Shown here: piece after piece, positions 53,641-61,640 of the stretch
Layout of the letters: every line of letters begins with the position of its first letter
Numbering within the stretch: position 1 is the first letter of the stretch
NCBI RefSeq assembly: GCF_022808675.1
Contig: NZ_JAKZKV010000001.1
Location: 558,001-622,000 of the forward strand
DNA from: Parabacteroides sp. FAFU027
Lineage (GTDB): Bacteria > Bacteroidota > Bacteroidia > Bacteroidales > UBA7332
DNA: 64,000 nt
Direction: 5' to 3'
Program-made: the position numbers and the translations under genes
Notes under the pieces: generated by a model
Database searches by the model: none
The model's input: the letters and a program-made list of their open reading frames with translations, nothing else
What the model was told of the DNA's origin: nothing

Positions 53641-54645
53641 GAGTTCACTTACCCGATATTGAAGTTTTTTCAGGGAATCATTCTCCACCAGTTTCACTTC
53701 ACGATACGACTCCAGCAACTTCCTTTTATTTATCCCCTTAAATCCGGCTGCATAATTGACCTGTCCGGATGGTACTTCTATCAGAATCCGCCTTGCCTTA
53801 TTTTCAACCGATACTTCAGCTAATTCGTCTGCCCAGATAGCCGAAAGCATCATCTCCTTCATGGCCGGATGGAACGGACCGGCAAGGATATTTGTACCGG
53901 AACGCAAATCATCAGAAGCGTGTAAGCCGACGCGCAGCACACGCACATCCTGACTGATAAAATAGCGCAACACCTCTTCCCCCCAGCTGATTGCCTCATC
54001 CAGCGTAAGCGGGTGATATTTACCCTGCCCGTACAATGTCGCCAATGCTGTATCCGGGATCACCAGGCAAGGATAGATGCGGGTGGAAACGGCCCCCAAT
54101 GCAACAATCTCACGGGCCGTATGCAATGCTTTTTCATGGGTATCGCCCGGCAATCCCAGCATCATTTGCAATCCGTAAGGAATCCCCGCCGTTTTCAATA
54201 GTTCAACAGCCCGATAGACATCTTCTTTGGTATGCCCACGCCCCGAGGCCTTGAGTACCTCATCATCGGTCGATTGCACACCCAGCTCCACCTCCGAGAT
54301 GGGATAATCCCGCAAAAGGCCAACCGTCTCAGGGGTGATATAATCCGGACGGGTGGACAAGCGGATGCCATGCACCCTCTTTTGGCGTATATACCCGGCG
54401 GCAAGGTCTAAGTACACCTTCTGCTCTGGAAGAGGAATCCCGGTGAAGTTACCGCCGAAGAAAGCAATATTCACCACAGTATTGTCCGTAGCTGTAGAGA
54501 GATAAGTGCGGATAATCCTGTCCACCTCCGGTATGTCAGGCACAGTCATTTGCCCCGAGATCTTCTGCTGATTGCAAAAGACACAGCGGTTGGGGCAAGC
54601 CAGCTCCGGTATAAATACGGGTATGTTGATGTGTTTCTTTTTCAA
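53638..54645 (-). CDS. Radical SAM protein, Elp3-like
   Basis: A 335-residue radical SAM protein. VFIPELACPNRCVFCNQQ has the CxxxCxxC iron-sulfur motif, and IAFFGGNFTGIPL, STRPDYI, VELGVQST and GLPGD follow in the order of the Elp3/HemN-type core. It lacks the acetyltransferase domain of Elp3. I start at a TTG (54645), because a promoter box lies at 54665-54672 inside the longer open frame, which would otherwise add 41 unlikely residues. The substrate is unknown, perhaps RNA. Confidence 0.85.
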   Translation of the reverse strand: MKKKHINIPVFIPELACPNRCVFCNQQKISGQMTVPDIPEVDRIIRTYLSTATDNTVVNIAFFGGNFTGIPLPEQKVYLDLAAGYIRQKRVHGIRLSTRPDYITPETVGLLRDYPISEVELGVQSTDDEVLKASGRGHTKEDVYRAVELLKTAGIPYGLQMMLGLPGDTHEKALHTAREIVALGAVSTRIYPCLVIPDTALATLYGQGKYHPLTLDEAISWGEEVLRYFISQDVRVLRVGLHASDDLRSGTNILAGPFHPAMKEMMLSAIWADELAEVSVENKARRILIEVPSGQVNYAAGFKGINKRKLLESYREVKLVENDSLKKLQYRVSEL

Positions 54646-54664
54646 GCGGGAGTTTTTAAAGGCA

Positions 54665-54672
54665 CAAAGGTA
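54665..54672 (-). promoter_or_regulatory. -7 box TACCTTTG for the radical SAM gene
   Basis: The minus strand reads TACCTTTG 20 bases before the TTG start; it rules out an upstream ATG. Confidence 0.6.
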
Positions 54673-54941
54673 ATGCTTTCTCCCCGGAATTATCAGATCA
54701 CACCGACTCTCCCGGCTATAAAAAAAGGTGTAAAATACCCGATGACCTCTCCCTCCCAACCTTCCCAATATCGATTTCTACCAGGGACGATTCGCTACAG
54801 CAACACCCCTTATATACCTGTATCTGAGCAAAATATGATCGCATCGATTTTTTTTTCAAAAAAGTTGCATTTTTCTTTGTCAATTAAAATATTGTCCGTT
54901 TCTTTGTGGCATAGCAACATAGGTCACTAAATTATTATGCC

Positions 54942-55760
54942 ATGATTAACATTCAAAACTTATCATTTCATTACAAAAAGAAATCGCCGCTATTCAAGGA
55001 TTTTTCGTTGGAATTAGAAAGCGGAAGTATTGTTGGGCTGCTCGGTAAAAACGGTGCGGGCAAATCGACCTTACTACATCTGTTGGCTGGACTTATCATG
55101 CCGCAGGAAGGTAAAATATCGGTCAATGGCTATGTGCCGTTCGACCGGAAGCCGTCCTTTCTGGCAGATGTTTACATGGTGCCGGAGGAATTCGCATTTC
55201 CGCACATAAGTATAAACACATATGTGAAAGCGTTCAGTCCTCTGTATCCCGACTTCGATCATCAAAAGCTGCAAAACATTTTTTCTGAATTCGAATTGAA
55301 GCCCACCGCAAACCTAAACAGGCTTTCACACGGACAACGCAAGAAATTCCTGATTGCGTTTGCTCTTTCCACCAATTGTAAAATGCTGGTATTAGACGAA
55401 CCGACCAATGGACTTGACATTCCGTCCAAAAGCCAGTTTCGGAAGATTATGGTGAGTTCGGTTACCGACGATCAATTAGTAATTATCTCCACCCATCAGG
55501 TGAAAGACATTGACACTGTAATCGACAAGGTCGTTGTGATTGAAGATGGAGAGATTATTTACCGCGAAAATATTCAGGACATAACCGGAAAAGTATATTT
55601 TGACATAGTGCCAAGTCTGAATGGAATCGATAGAATCATTCACCACGAGCGATGCCCAATGGGACAAAAAATCATTATTCCGGCTATTGATGGCAAGGAG
55701 TCGAATATTGATCTGGAATTGTTGTTTAATGCTATTATTAACCAGAAAATCAAGTCGTAA
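54942..55760 (+). CDS. ABC transporter ATP-binding protein
   Basis: A 272-residue ATPase subunit. Walker A is GLLGKNGAGKST, the signature is LSHGQRKKF, and Walker B is MLVLDEPTNGLD. It is the first of four genes that follow each other with gaps or overlaps of a few bases, with a membrane protein, a GntR regulator and an exported protein. This layout, with a YtrA-type regulator, is typical of small ABC exporters induced by envelope stress. The weak box TTTCTTTG upstream may be its promoter. Confidence 0.93.
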   Translation: MINIQNLSFHYKKKSPLFKDFSLELESGSIVGLLGKNGAGKSTLLHLLAGLIMPQEGKISVNGYVPFDRKPSFLADVYMVPEEFAFPHISINTYVKAFSPLYPDFDHQKLQNIFSEFELKPTANLNRLSHGQRKKFLIAFALSTNCKMLVLDEPTNGLDIPSKSQFRKIMVSSVTDDQLVIISTHQVKDIDTVIDKVVVIEDGEIIYRENIQDITGKVYFDIVPSLNGIDRIIHHERCPMGQKIIIPAIDGKESNIDLELLFNAIINQKIKS

Positions 55761-55766
55761 CAATAT

Positions 55767-56633
55767 ATGAAAACAAATCAATTTTTCAGCTTACAACGTT
55801 TTTGCCTTCTTCTGAGAAGTGACCTGTTAATCAATTACAAGAAATATACCCTAATCATTGTGGGGGCATTTATAATGGGTTTTGTTGTGCTCTATGGCAA
55901 TATGCCAAAAATTGTCTATGGCGATATACAAGACTGGAATACTTTTGGTTCTAACAAATACCTGGGCATTTTCATAGCTTCGTTATTGGCATTGGGGGTA
56001 TTGGTTGGCAGTTCGTTTCCCGATTTCGGATCAAAGGTCAGGACTACTAATTACTTACTCATCCCGTCTTCTACCTTTGAGAAATTTTGCAGCCAGATTT
56101 TTATCCGCTTTATTTGCGGAGGAGGTCTCTTCCTCGTTTTGTTTTGGATAGATGCACAATTGGCACGCTCCATATCGGTAATGCAAATGGTGGATGTGAA
56201 AACCAACCTTCATTATGCTAATGCAGAGCTGGTCATCCAGAAATTTAATTACGGCATGATTTTCATGCAAGAAACAACTCGTTACCCAAATATGAAAGTT
56301 GTTCATTATCCGGCTATTGGGACATGGGGTATTAGTATGCTTGTTATATCTGTAGGTTTATATTTATTCTCAGTAAGATTGTATTTTAAGAAACTCGGAT
56401 TGGTAAAAAGCATCATCTCGTTTGCGGCTCTATTTTTCATATTATTCTTGTTTATGGTTATTTATTCGCACATATTTTATCCGAATACAGAAGGATTTGA
56501 AGTACATCTACAAGATTATACTGCCTGGAATATTTTAAGCAATGTTGAAATATGGCTTTGTGTGATTGGTTTCGTATCACCATTATTCCTGCTTCCAATG
56601 GGATATTTCAAGCTTAAAGAAAAACAGGTATGA
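55767..56633 (+). CDS. Membrane protein, putative ABC permease subunit
   Basis: A 288-residue membrane protein with about six spans, near residues 24-44, 66-84, 113-130, 178-198, 210-236 and 258-276. There is a loop of about 45 residues after the third. It begins six bases after the ATPase gene, which makes it the partner permease. Its stop overlaps the start of the next gene (ATGA). The substrate is not known. Confidence 0.8.
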   Translation: MKTNQFFSLQRFCLLLRSDLLINYKKYTLIIVGAFIMGFVVLYGNMPKIVYGDIQDWNTFGSNKYLGIFIASLLALGVLVGSSFPDFGSKVRTTNYLLIPSSTFEKFCSQIFIRFICGGGLFLVLFWIDAQLARSISVMQMVDVKTNLHYANAELVIQKFNYGMIFMQETTRYPNMKVVHYPAIGTWGISMLVISVGLYLFSVRLYFKKLGLVKSIISFAALFFILFLFMVIYSHIFYPNTEGFEVHLQDYTAWNILSNVEIWLCVIGFVSPLFLLPMGYFKLKEKQV

Positions 56634-57007
56634 GCATAGATTTTAAATCGGCAAAGGGTATTTTCCAGCAAATAGCCGATAACCTTTGCCACCAAATACT
56701 GGAAGGCAAGCTGGCTCCCGGCGAACGTGTACCTTCAGTGCGCGATCTGGCGGTGGAGTTTGAAGTCAACCGCAACACACTGCTGCGAACGTATGCCATG
56801 CTCGAAGACAACGGCATCATTGTGAATAAGCGTGGAATCGGTTTTTTTGTAGCCGACAATGCCATCGAGCTCATCCGCACATCCGAGAAACAGGAATTCT
56901 ACACGAATGACCTGCCAATGCTTATCCAAAAGATAAGGCTGCTAAAACTCACGGCAGATGATTTAAATGATTTATTATTAGCCATTAATGAAAACAAGAA
57001 ACAATGA
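56630..57007 (+). CDS. GntR family transcriptional regulator, YtrA type
   Basis: A 125-residue regulator: a winged helix (IFQQIADNLCHQILEGKLAPGERV, then VNRNTLLRTYAMLEDNGII) with only a short helical tail, as in the YtrA subgroup. It overlaps both neighbours by ATGA, so it is translated with them. It likely represses its own operon until a cell-wall-active or similar signal appears; this is inferred from the known YtrA systems. Confidence 0.92.
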   Translation: MSIDFKSAKGIFQQIADNLCHQILEGKLAPGERVPSVRDLAVEFEVNRNTLLRTYAMLEDNGIIVNKRGIGFFVADNAIELIRTSEKQEFYTNDLPMLIQKIRLLKLTADDLNDLLLAINENKKQ

Positions 57008-57672
57008 AAACAAGCCTGAAAATAATTATCGCATTTGCATTTTTCCTGTCAGGGAGTATGCTCTTTTTATTTGCTGACGCCATAAGACATAATACCGAAG
57101 AGATCGCTAAAATTAGCTTCAAAGAGTATCCGTTACCAGAAAATTTCAAAGTAATTGTTGCAGAAAAAGGGTCAGACGTAAACATCGTTCGCTCGGATAG
57201 TACTTCAATCAAGATTGAATATATAAAGGGGAAAGCAGTTCCTGCTAAGATGTACGAAGTAATCAATGATACGTTGTACGTTTACGGTGGACTTCGCACA
57301 TTTGTAAAATGTGATAATATAACGACTGTAATTGGCAAACATCAATGGTGGTTTGGTGTTTATAAGTTCGCACCACAATTAATAAAACTACGAATGACGG
57401 GCGGAACTGCAACTTACAGCAATGAAGAAATTGAAGAGAAGCCCTTTGATATTGACTTGAGCATTTGTGAGGATGCTAATATTGAGGTTAAGAATGTGAA
57501 TTTGAGAAATCTGAATGTATCAATTGACAGAGCGCATGTAAACTTAGACTGCCATATCCAAAACCTCGCCGGAAAAGTGATTAATCACTCCGATTTAAAG
57601 GGGATTCAATCTGCTCAGAATATCTCTGTTCAACGCGATACCACGAGTGCTTATTCGTCAGTAAGTTACTGA
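57004..57672 (+). CDS. Exported protein, DUF2807-like (beta-helix adhesin type)
   Basis: A 222-residue protein with a signal peptide or anchor at residues 5-25. The middle part (ENFKVIVAEKGSDVNIVRSD, STSIKIEYIKG) and the end (ANIEVKNVNLRNLNVSIDRA) show the repeated short strands of the DUF2807 head-to-tail fold common in Bacteroidota. It overlaps the GntR gene by four bases. Such proteins are exported; its link to the ABC exporter is not known. Confidence 0.7.
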   Translation: MKTSLKIIIAFAFFLSGSMLFLFADAIRHNTEEIAKISFKEYPLPENFKVIVAEKGSDVNIVRSDSTSIKIEYIKGKAVPAKMYEVINDTLYVYGGLRTFVKCDNITTVIGKHQWWFGVYKFAPQLIKLRMTGGTATYSNEEIEEKPFDIDLSICEDANIEVKNVNLRNLNVSIDRAHVNLDCHIQNLAGKVINHSDLKGIQSAQNISVQRDTTSAYSSVSY

Positions 57673-57698
57673 CAGTAATACCAGCAGCATAAAATAAC

Positions 57699-57731
57699 AA
57701 AGGTCAGAAAGAGCGATTCTTTCTGACCCTT
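57699..57731 (+). terminator. Terminator, repeated sequence copy 3
   Basis: AAGGTCAGAAAG-agcgatt-CTTTCTGACCCTT after the four-gene operon; nearly the same stem as at 6255 and 13093. Confidence 0.8.
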
Positions 57732-57892
57732 GCTGTATAAGATTTTAACCGGAAATAACCTGATCGCCTGTGAGACCAGACAAAGCAAATCGCCCCACCC
57801 AATCACAAAATCGCCACTATCACTTTGACAGAAAAAACAAACCATTCACTCAAAAAAGGTAAGCAAATACCCCAATATCCGGTTTTTACCCG

Positions 57893-57936
57893 ATACGTGG
57901 ACCATACGTGGAGCATACGTGGAGCATACGTGGAGC
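57893..57936 (+). repeat. 11-bp tandem array A
   Basis: ATACGTGGAGC (first unit ATACGTGGACC) starts at 57893, 57904, 57915 and 57926. Confidence 0.85.
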
Positions 57937-58283
57937 ATCAGCGGTACAAAACAGGGAGTATTTTGTGGTTTGGTGAATAGCAAAATGTCAAAACGTGTGC
58001 AGCAAAGAAAAGAACTACAACATCCTCTGATACGGGTTAGACTTTCGCAAAACCCTCGCTAACGAGGGGCAACGGCATTTCCTTTTGTCAATGAGAAGAT
58101 CAGTACGTGAAACCTTTACCCCCAATAAATATAAATACTTTTAGGAAACTTCACTGGTAAATACAACCTGATATACAAGAGATTTCCATTATTAATATGC
58201 AATATTACCAGCCCAATACACAACAATCCGAAAGTAAACAAACCAAAACCATTTCAATATAAAACCATACATCAACTACTGAC

Positions 58284-58338
58284 ACTATAGAATCCTTAGA
58301 GCATCCCTATAGTGTCCCTAGAGCATCACCGGAGGATG
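58284..58338 (+). repeat. 11/22-bp tandem array B
   Basis: CTATAG...TTAGAGCATC and CTATAG...CTAGAGCATC start 22 bases apart (58285, 58307). Cut in 11-base steps, the units end in GAATC, GCATC, GTGTC and GCATC. Confidence 0.7.
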
Positions 58339-58638
58339 AACAGAGGCAGGGCAATTTCTACAAGTTAATCCCCCTGCCAGATAAATACTATCCGGTAAAT
58401 TACCGGAACGGTGTTATCTGTCGAATGCCTTTTTTATTATAACGCTGACAGGAGCAAGCACGCTGTCGGGTTCTTCGGCTCACCTTGATGTGCGGCCTCT
58501 CCTGATAATTCACTCCCGTTTTTTAGGTTCTGCTAAAACATAGCCGCTCACACACCGCCGACTATTGCCTCTCCCCCTCCGTTATCATTCTGACAGAAAA
58601 AATGCAACATTGCGGCTTTTTCATCAAACCACCCGGAT

Positions 58639-58692
58639 GTGGACAACTGTGGAGCATATGTGGAGTTGCTGTGGAGTTGCTGTAGAGGAAGA
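58639..58692 (+). repeat. 11-bp tandem array C
   Basis: GTGGAG starts at 58649, 58660 and 58671, with a weaker GTAGAG at 58682 and GTGGAC at 58639 (10 bases before). Two units are GTGGAGTTGCT. Confidence 0.75.
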
Positions 58693-58806
58693 GCGTAGTT
58701 GTCTGCAATGAAAACAGGAGAAATTCATGACAATATGTCAACTCGGAATCTAGTAAATTATTCCAGACTGAATGACAGTCTATTTTTCAAACGCCGGATA
58801 TATTCC

Positions 58807-58814
58807 TACTTTTG
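58807..58814 (+). promoter_or_regulatory. -7 box TACTTTTG
   Basis: The box overlaps an earlier in-frame TTG (58812) and so supports the ATG at 58842 as the start. Confidence 0.7.
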
Positions 58815-58841
58815 TACTCAGTAACAATATTCCCCAATCCA

Positions 58842-60023
58842 ATGAATACACTCTTTGACGACGATGAAATGGGTACGCTGCCTCAACCTCAACCGGAGAT
58901 AAAGCAATCCATTAAAATAGTCCCATCTAAAGATAAACCGCTCAGCAAGCAACAGCAGACCTTCAACCGTCTGACGAAACGGATTGAAAATCTGCAAAAA
59001 GAGATTGCCATCGAATCGGAAAAACTGGAGCTGATACTCGGTCTCTATTCCGAAAAAATTCCCTCACTTGAAATAGCCATTGCTGAAAAACAGATAAAAC
59101 TGGCGAAGAAACTTTCTTATTCATCGAGGTCAATTAAATATGGCAAGCGACAACTAGAAAATCTGGGGCAGGTTATCGTCTATTTGCTCAACGAAGCCTT
59201 CACCAGCATCGAACCTGATGAAGAGACGGAAGCGCTCTACGACCAATGGTCTGAAACTTCTTTTTCCGAGGAGAAAGAACTACAGGAGACTGAGATGAGA
59301 ATGATGATGGAGGATATGCTGCGCGAGCAGATGGGTATTGACCTTGACCTGTCGGACATGGATGATTCTCCGGAAGCGTTTGCCCGGATGCAGCAAAAGA
59401 TTAAGGAGGAGCTAGACAAAAAAACAAAGGAAGAGAAACACCAAAACGCAAACAAAACGAAGACCAAAAAGCAGTTGGAGAAGGAGTTGAAGCTGAAAGA
59501 GGCGGAAACGATGAAGCTGAAAAGCCTCCGCAACATCTATATCTCACTGGCGAAAGCCCTGCACCCCGACACAGAGACCGACCCGACCGAAAAACTGCGC
59601 AAGGAAGAACTGATGAAAAAGGTGACCATTGCCTATAACGAAAAAGACTTACCGGCTTTGCTGCAACTGGAGATGGAGTGGGTAACTGCAGAAAGCGACC
59701 ATTTGGCCAATATGCCGGACGAAAAGCTGAAACTCTATATCACATCGCTCAGGGAGCAGGTGGCGGAACTGGAAAGGGAACGGAATGCGCTTTACCACCA
59801 TCCACGATTTAGCAACATCAGGCATTTTGCTCATTACCACGAGGCGAGCGCCCGTCGTGAAATCAGCAACATGGTCGGAGCCCATAAAAAACAGAAAAAG
59901 TCCCTTGAAGAGCTTTATTCGATTATATCAAAGCCTAATCCGAAAAATGCCATTATGGAATTTGTCAATAGTACTATTGAATACTTCGAAAGAAGAAGTA
60001 TGTGGGATTTGATGAATTTCTGA
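58842..60023 (+). CDS. Coiled-coil protein with internal J-domain-like segment
   Basis: A 393-residue cytoplasmic protein. Residues 38-110 and 145-235 are highly charged and predicted coiled coil. In between and after lies LRNIYISLAKALHPDTETDP with an HPD triad at residues 241-243, followed by EELMKKVTIAYNEKDLPALL, which fits helices II-III of a J domain. J domains stimulate DnaK ATPase. Here it is in the middle, without Gly/Phe or zinc regions, so this would be a special co-chaperone. It has its own promoter and terminator. Confidence 0.75.
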   Translation: MNTLFDDDEMGTLPQPQPEIKQSIKIVPSKDKPLSKQQQTFNRLTKRIENLQKEIAIESEKLELILGLYSEKIPSLEIAIAEKQIKLAKKLSYSSRSIKYGKRQLENLGQVIVYLLNEAFTSIEPDEETEALYDQWSETSFSEEKELQETEMRMMMEDMLREQMGIDLDLSDMDDSPEAFARMQQKIKEELDKKTKEEKHQNANKTKTKKQLEKELKLKEAETMKLKSLRNIYISLAKALHPDTETDPTEKLRKEELMKKVTIAYNEKDLPALLQLEMEWVTAESDHLANMPDEKLKLYITSLREQVAELERERNALYHHPRFSNIRHFAHYHEASARREISNMVGAHKKQKKSLEELYSIISKPNPKNAIMEFVNSTIEYFERRSMWDLMNF

Positions 60024-60056
60024 TTTAAACAGAATATCAAGGATAGCATTCATATC

Positions 60057-60093
60057 AAAAAGCCGCCTCAACATGTCTTGAGACGGCTTTTTT
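60057..60093. terminator. Bidirectional terminator
   Basis: AAAAGCCGCCTCAA-catgtc-TTGAGACGGCTTTTTT between convergent genes. Confidence 0.88.
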
Positions 60094-60095
60094 GA

Positions 60096-60434
60096 TTAAT
60101 TATTCTCTTGTCTTTTAGCCAGAATATTTTCAGTACCCCACGTTTCCAGTTCACGGAAAACCGAAGATAGGCTTTTCCCCAGGTCTGTCAACGTATATTC
60201 CACACGCGGAGGAATCTCCTTAAACTCCTGACGGATTATCAGGCCATCACTTTCCAACTCTTTCAGTTGCTCGGTCAGCACCTTTCGGGAGATATTGGGA
60301 ATACGAACCGCTATTTCTCCGAAACGTTTCGTCCCCGGAGAGAGACAATAGAGAATAATCGTTTTCCACCTACCTCCAATCAATTCAAGTGTGGCAGTAA
60401 TGGGACAATTTGTGGTGCTATTAAAATTCGCCAT
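60096..60434 (-). CDS. HxlR family transcriptional regulator
   Basis: A 112-residue winged-helix regulator. CPITATLELIGGRWKTIILY is the HxlR signature with the conserved Cys, followed by RFGEIAVRIPNISRKVLTEQL and a wing RVEYTLTDLGKSL. HxlR proteins sense quinones, aldehydes or oxidants through such a Cys. It is divergent from an NmrA-type oxidoreductase gene, which is its likely target. Confidence 0.93.
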   Translation of the reverse strand: MANFNSTTNCPITATLELIGGRWKTIILYCLSPGTKRFGEIAVRIPNISRKVLTEQLKELESDGLIIRQEFKEIPPRVEYTLTDLGKSLSSVFRELETWGTENILAKRQENN

Positions 60435-60504
60435 AATGGTTACTATTACGTTACTACTTTTATTCCTGTTACCAGAAAGTAACCTGTTACAATCTAAAAC
60501 TATT

Positions 60505-60535
60505 ATTAGTTACTTTGCGTAACAAAGGTAGTAAT
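60505..60535. promoter_or_regulatory. Divergent promoter/operator region
   Basis: TTACTTTG (plus strand, 60510) and CAAAGGTA (60523, read as TACCTTTG on the minus strand) face each other within a partly palindromic GTTAC/GTAAC-rich stretch. The minus-strand box would serve hxlR; the region is a good candidate operator. Confidence 0.5.
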
Positions 60536-60682
60536 AAACACCGTATCAGTTTCATCAGACAACGAATGATATGTTTATTTAACGGCTATAATGCCATCAA
60601 AATCAACCTGATATTGGTTTTATAAAAATAAGCCTTTGAAAATACTTAGTTCTAAATCCTCAAACAAGAAAGGAAAATCAAA

Positions 60683-61531
60683 ATGAAAATCGGAGTAACA
60701 GGAGCGACCGGCCAATTGGGTCGCATCGTAGTAGCCAAACTGAAAGAAAGAATTTTAGCAGAGAGTATTGTAGCCTTGGTACGCACACCACAAAAGGCCG
60801 CTGATTTGGGTGTGGAAGCCCGTGAATTTGACTACAACAAAGCGGAGGGACTGGCAACATCGCTTCAGGGAATTGACGCATTATTACTTATCTCAGGTAA
60901 CGAAATCGGACAACGCGCCCCCCAACATGCCAACGTAATCAACGCCGCCAAAGAAGCCGGTATCAAATGGATTGTTTACACCAGCTTGCTGCATGCCGAT
61001 AAATCTTCACTCAGTCTGGCGGGTGAGCACCTGGCCACCGAAGAGGCATTGAAAGCATCCGGTATCCCCTACACACTGCTGCGCAACGGATGGTACACAG
61101 AGAACTACACCGGTTCGGTACAGGGAGCCATTGCCGGAGGTGCATTTATCGGAAGCGCGGGTGAAGGAAAGATAGCTTCTTCGGCACGGGCTGATTATGC
61201 TGAAGCTGCAGCTGTTGTCCTGACCAGTGAGGGCCATCAGGGTAAAGTTTATGAATTGGCGGGTGACGAATATTATACTTTGAATGATTTGGCTGCCGAG
61301 ATTTCCCGGCAGACCGGAAAAGATATTCCTTACAAAAACCTGCCAGAGAGTGAGTATGCAAACATATTGAAGAGTTTTGGTATTCCGGAAGGTTTCGCCG
61401 CAGCCATTGCAAGCTGGGATACCAGTGCCTCAAAAGACGATTTGTTTGATGCAGGTCATCAACTCTCCAAACTGATTGGAAGAGCGACCACACCGTTGGC
61501 TAAAGTGGTGGCGGATGCTTTGGCTGGATAA
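60683..61531 (+). CDS. NmrA/QorB-type SDR oxidoreductase
   Basis: A 282-residue atypical short-chain dehydrogenase. KIGVTGATGQLGRIVV is the NADP loop, and IKWIVYTSLLHADKSS and PYTLLRNGWYTENY fit the NmrA/quinone oxidoreductase 2 group (QorB/YtfG). It probably reduces quinones. Divergent transcription with the HxlR gene suggests control by it. A terminator follows. Confidence 0.92.
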   Translation: MKIGVTGATGQLGRIVVAKLKERILAESIVALVRTPQKAADLGVEAREFDYNKAEGLATSLQGIDALLLISGNEIGQRAPQHANVINAAKEAGIKWIVYTSLLHADKSSLSLAGEHLATEEALKASGIPYTLLRNGWYTENYTGSVQGAIAGGAFIGSAGEGKIASSARADYAEAAAVVLTSEGHQGKVYELAGDEYYTLNDLAAEISRQTGKDIPYKNLPESEYANILKSFGIPEGFAAAIASWDTSASKDDLFDAGHQLSKLIGRATTPLAKVVADALAG

Positions 61532-61568
61532 GTTATTGACAGGATTATATTGTCGTAACCTTGATATT

Positions 61569-61602
61569 AAGCGGTTTCAGTAATCACTGGAGCCGCTTTT
61601 CA
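61569..61602 (+). terminator. Terminator after the NmrA-type gene
   Basis: AAGCGG-t-TTCAGT-aatc-ACTGGA-g-CCGCTTTTC, an imperfect hairpin followed by T. Confidence 0.7.
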
Positions 61603-61640
61603 TGTCGGTTTATTTGTTATAGTAGAAAACCATCAGGTAT

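Larger units (their letters stand above)
57673..58841. other. Gene-free region with 11-bp tandem arrays
   Basis: About 1.1 kb without a gene. It carries a copy of the repeated terminator at 57699, three short tandem arrays of 11-bp period, and a promoter box at 58807. The rest is AT-rich and shows nothing I can name. Confidence 0.6.
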
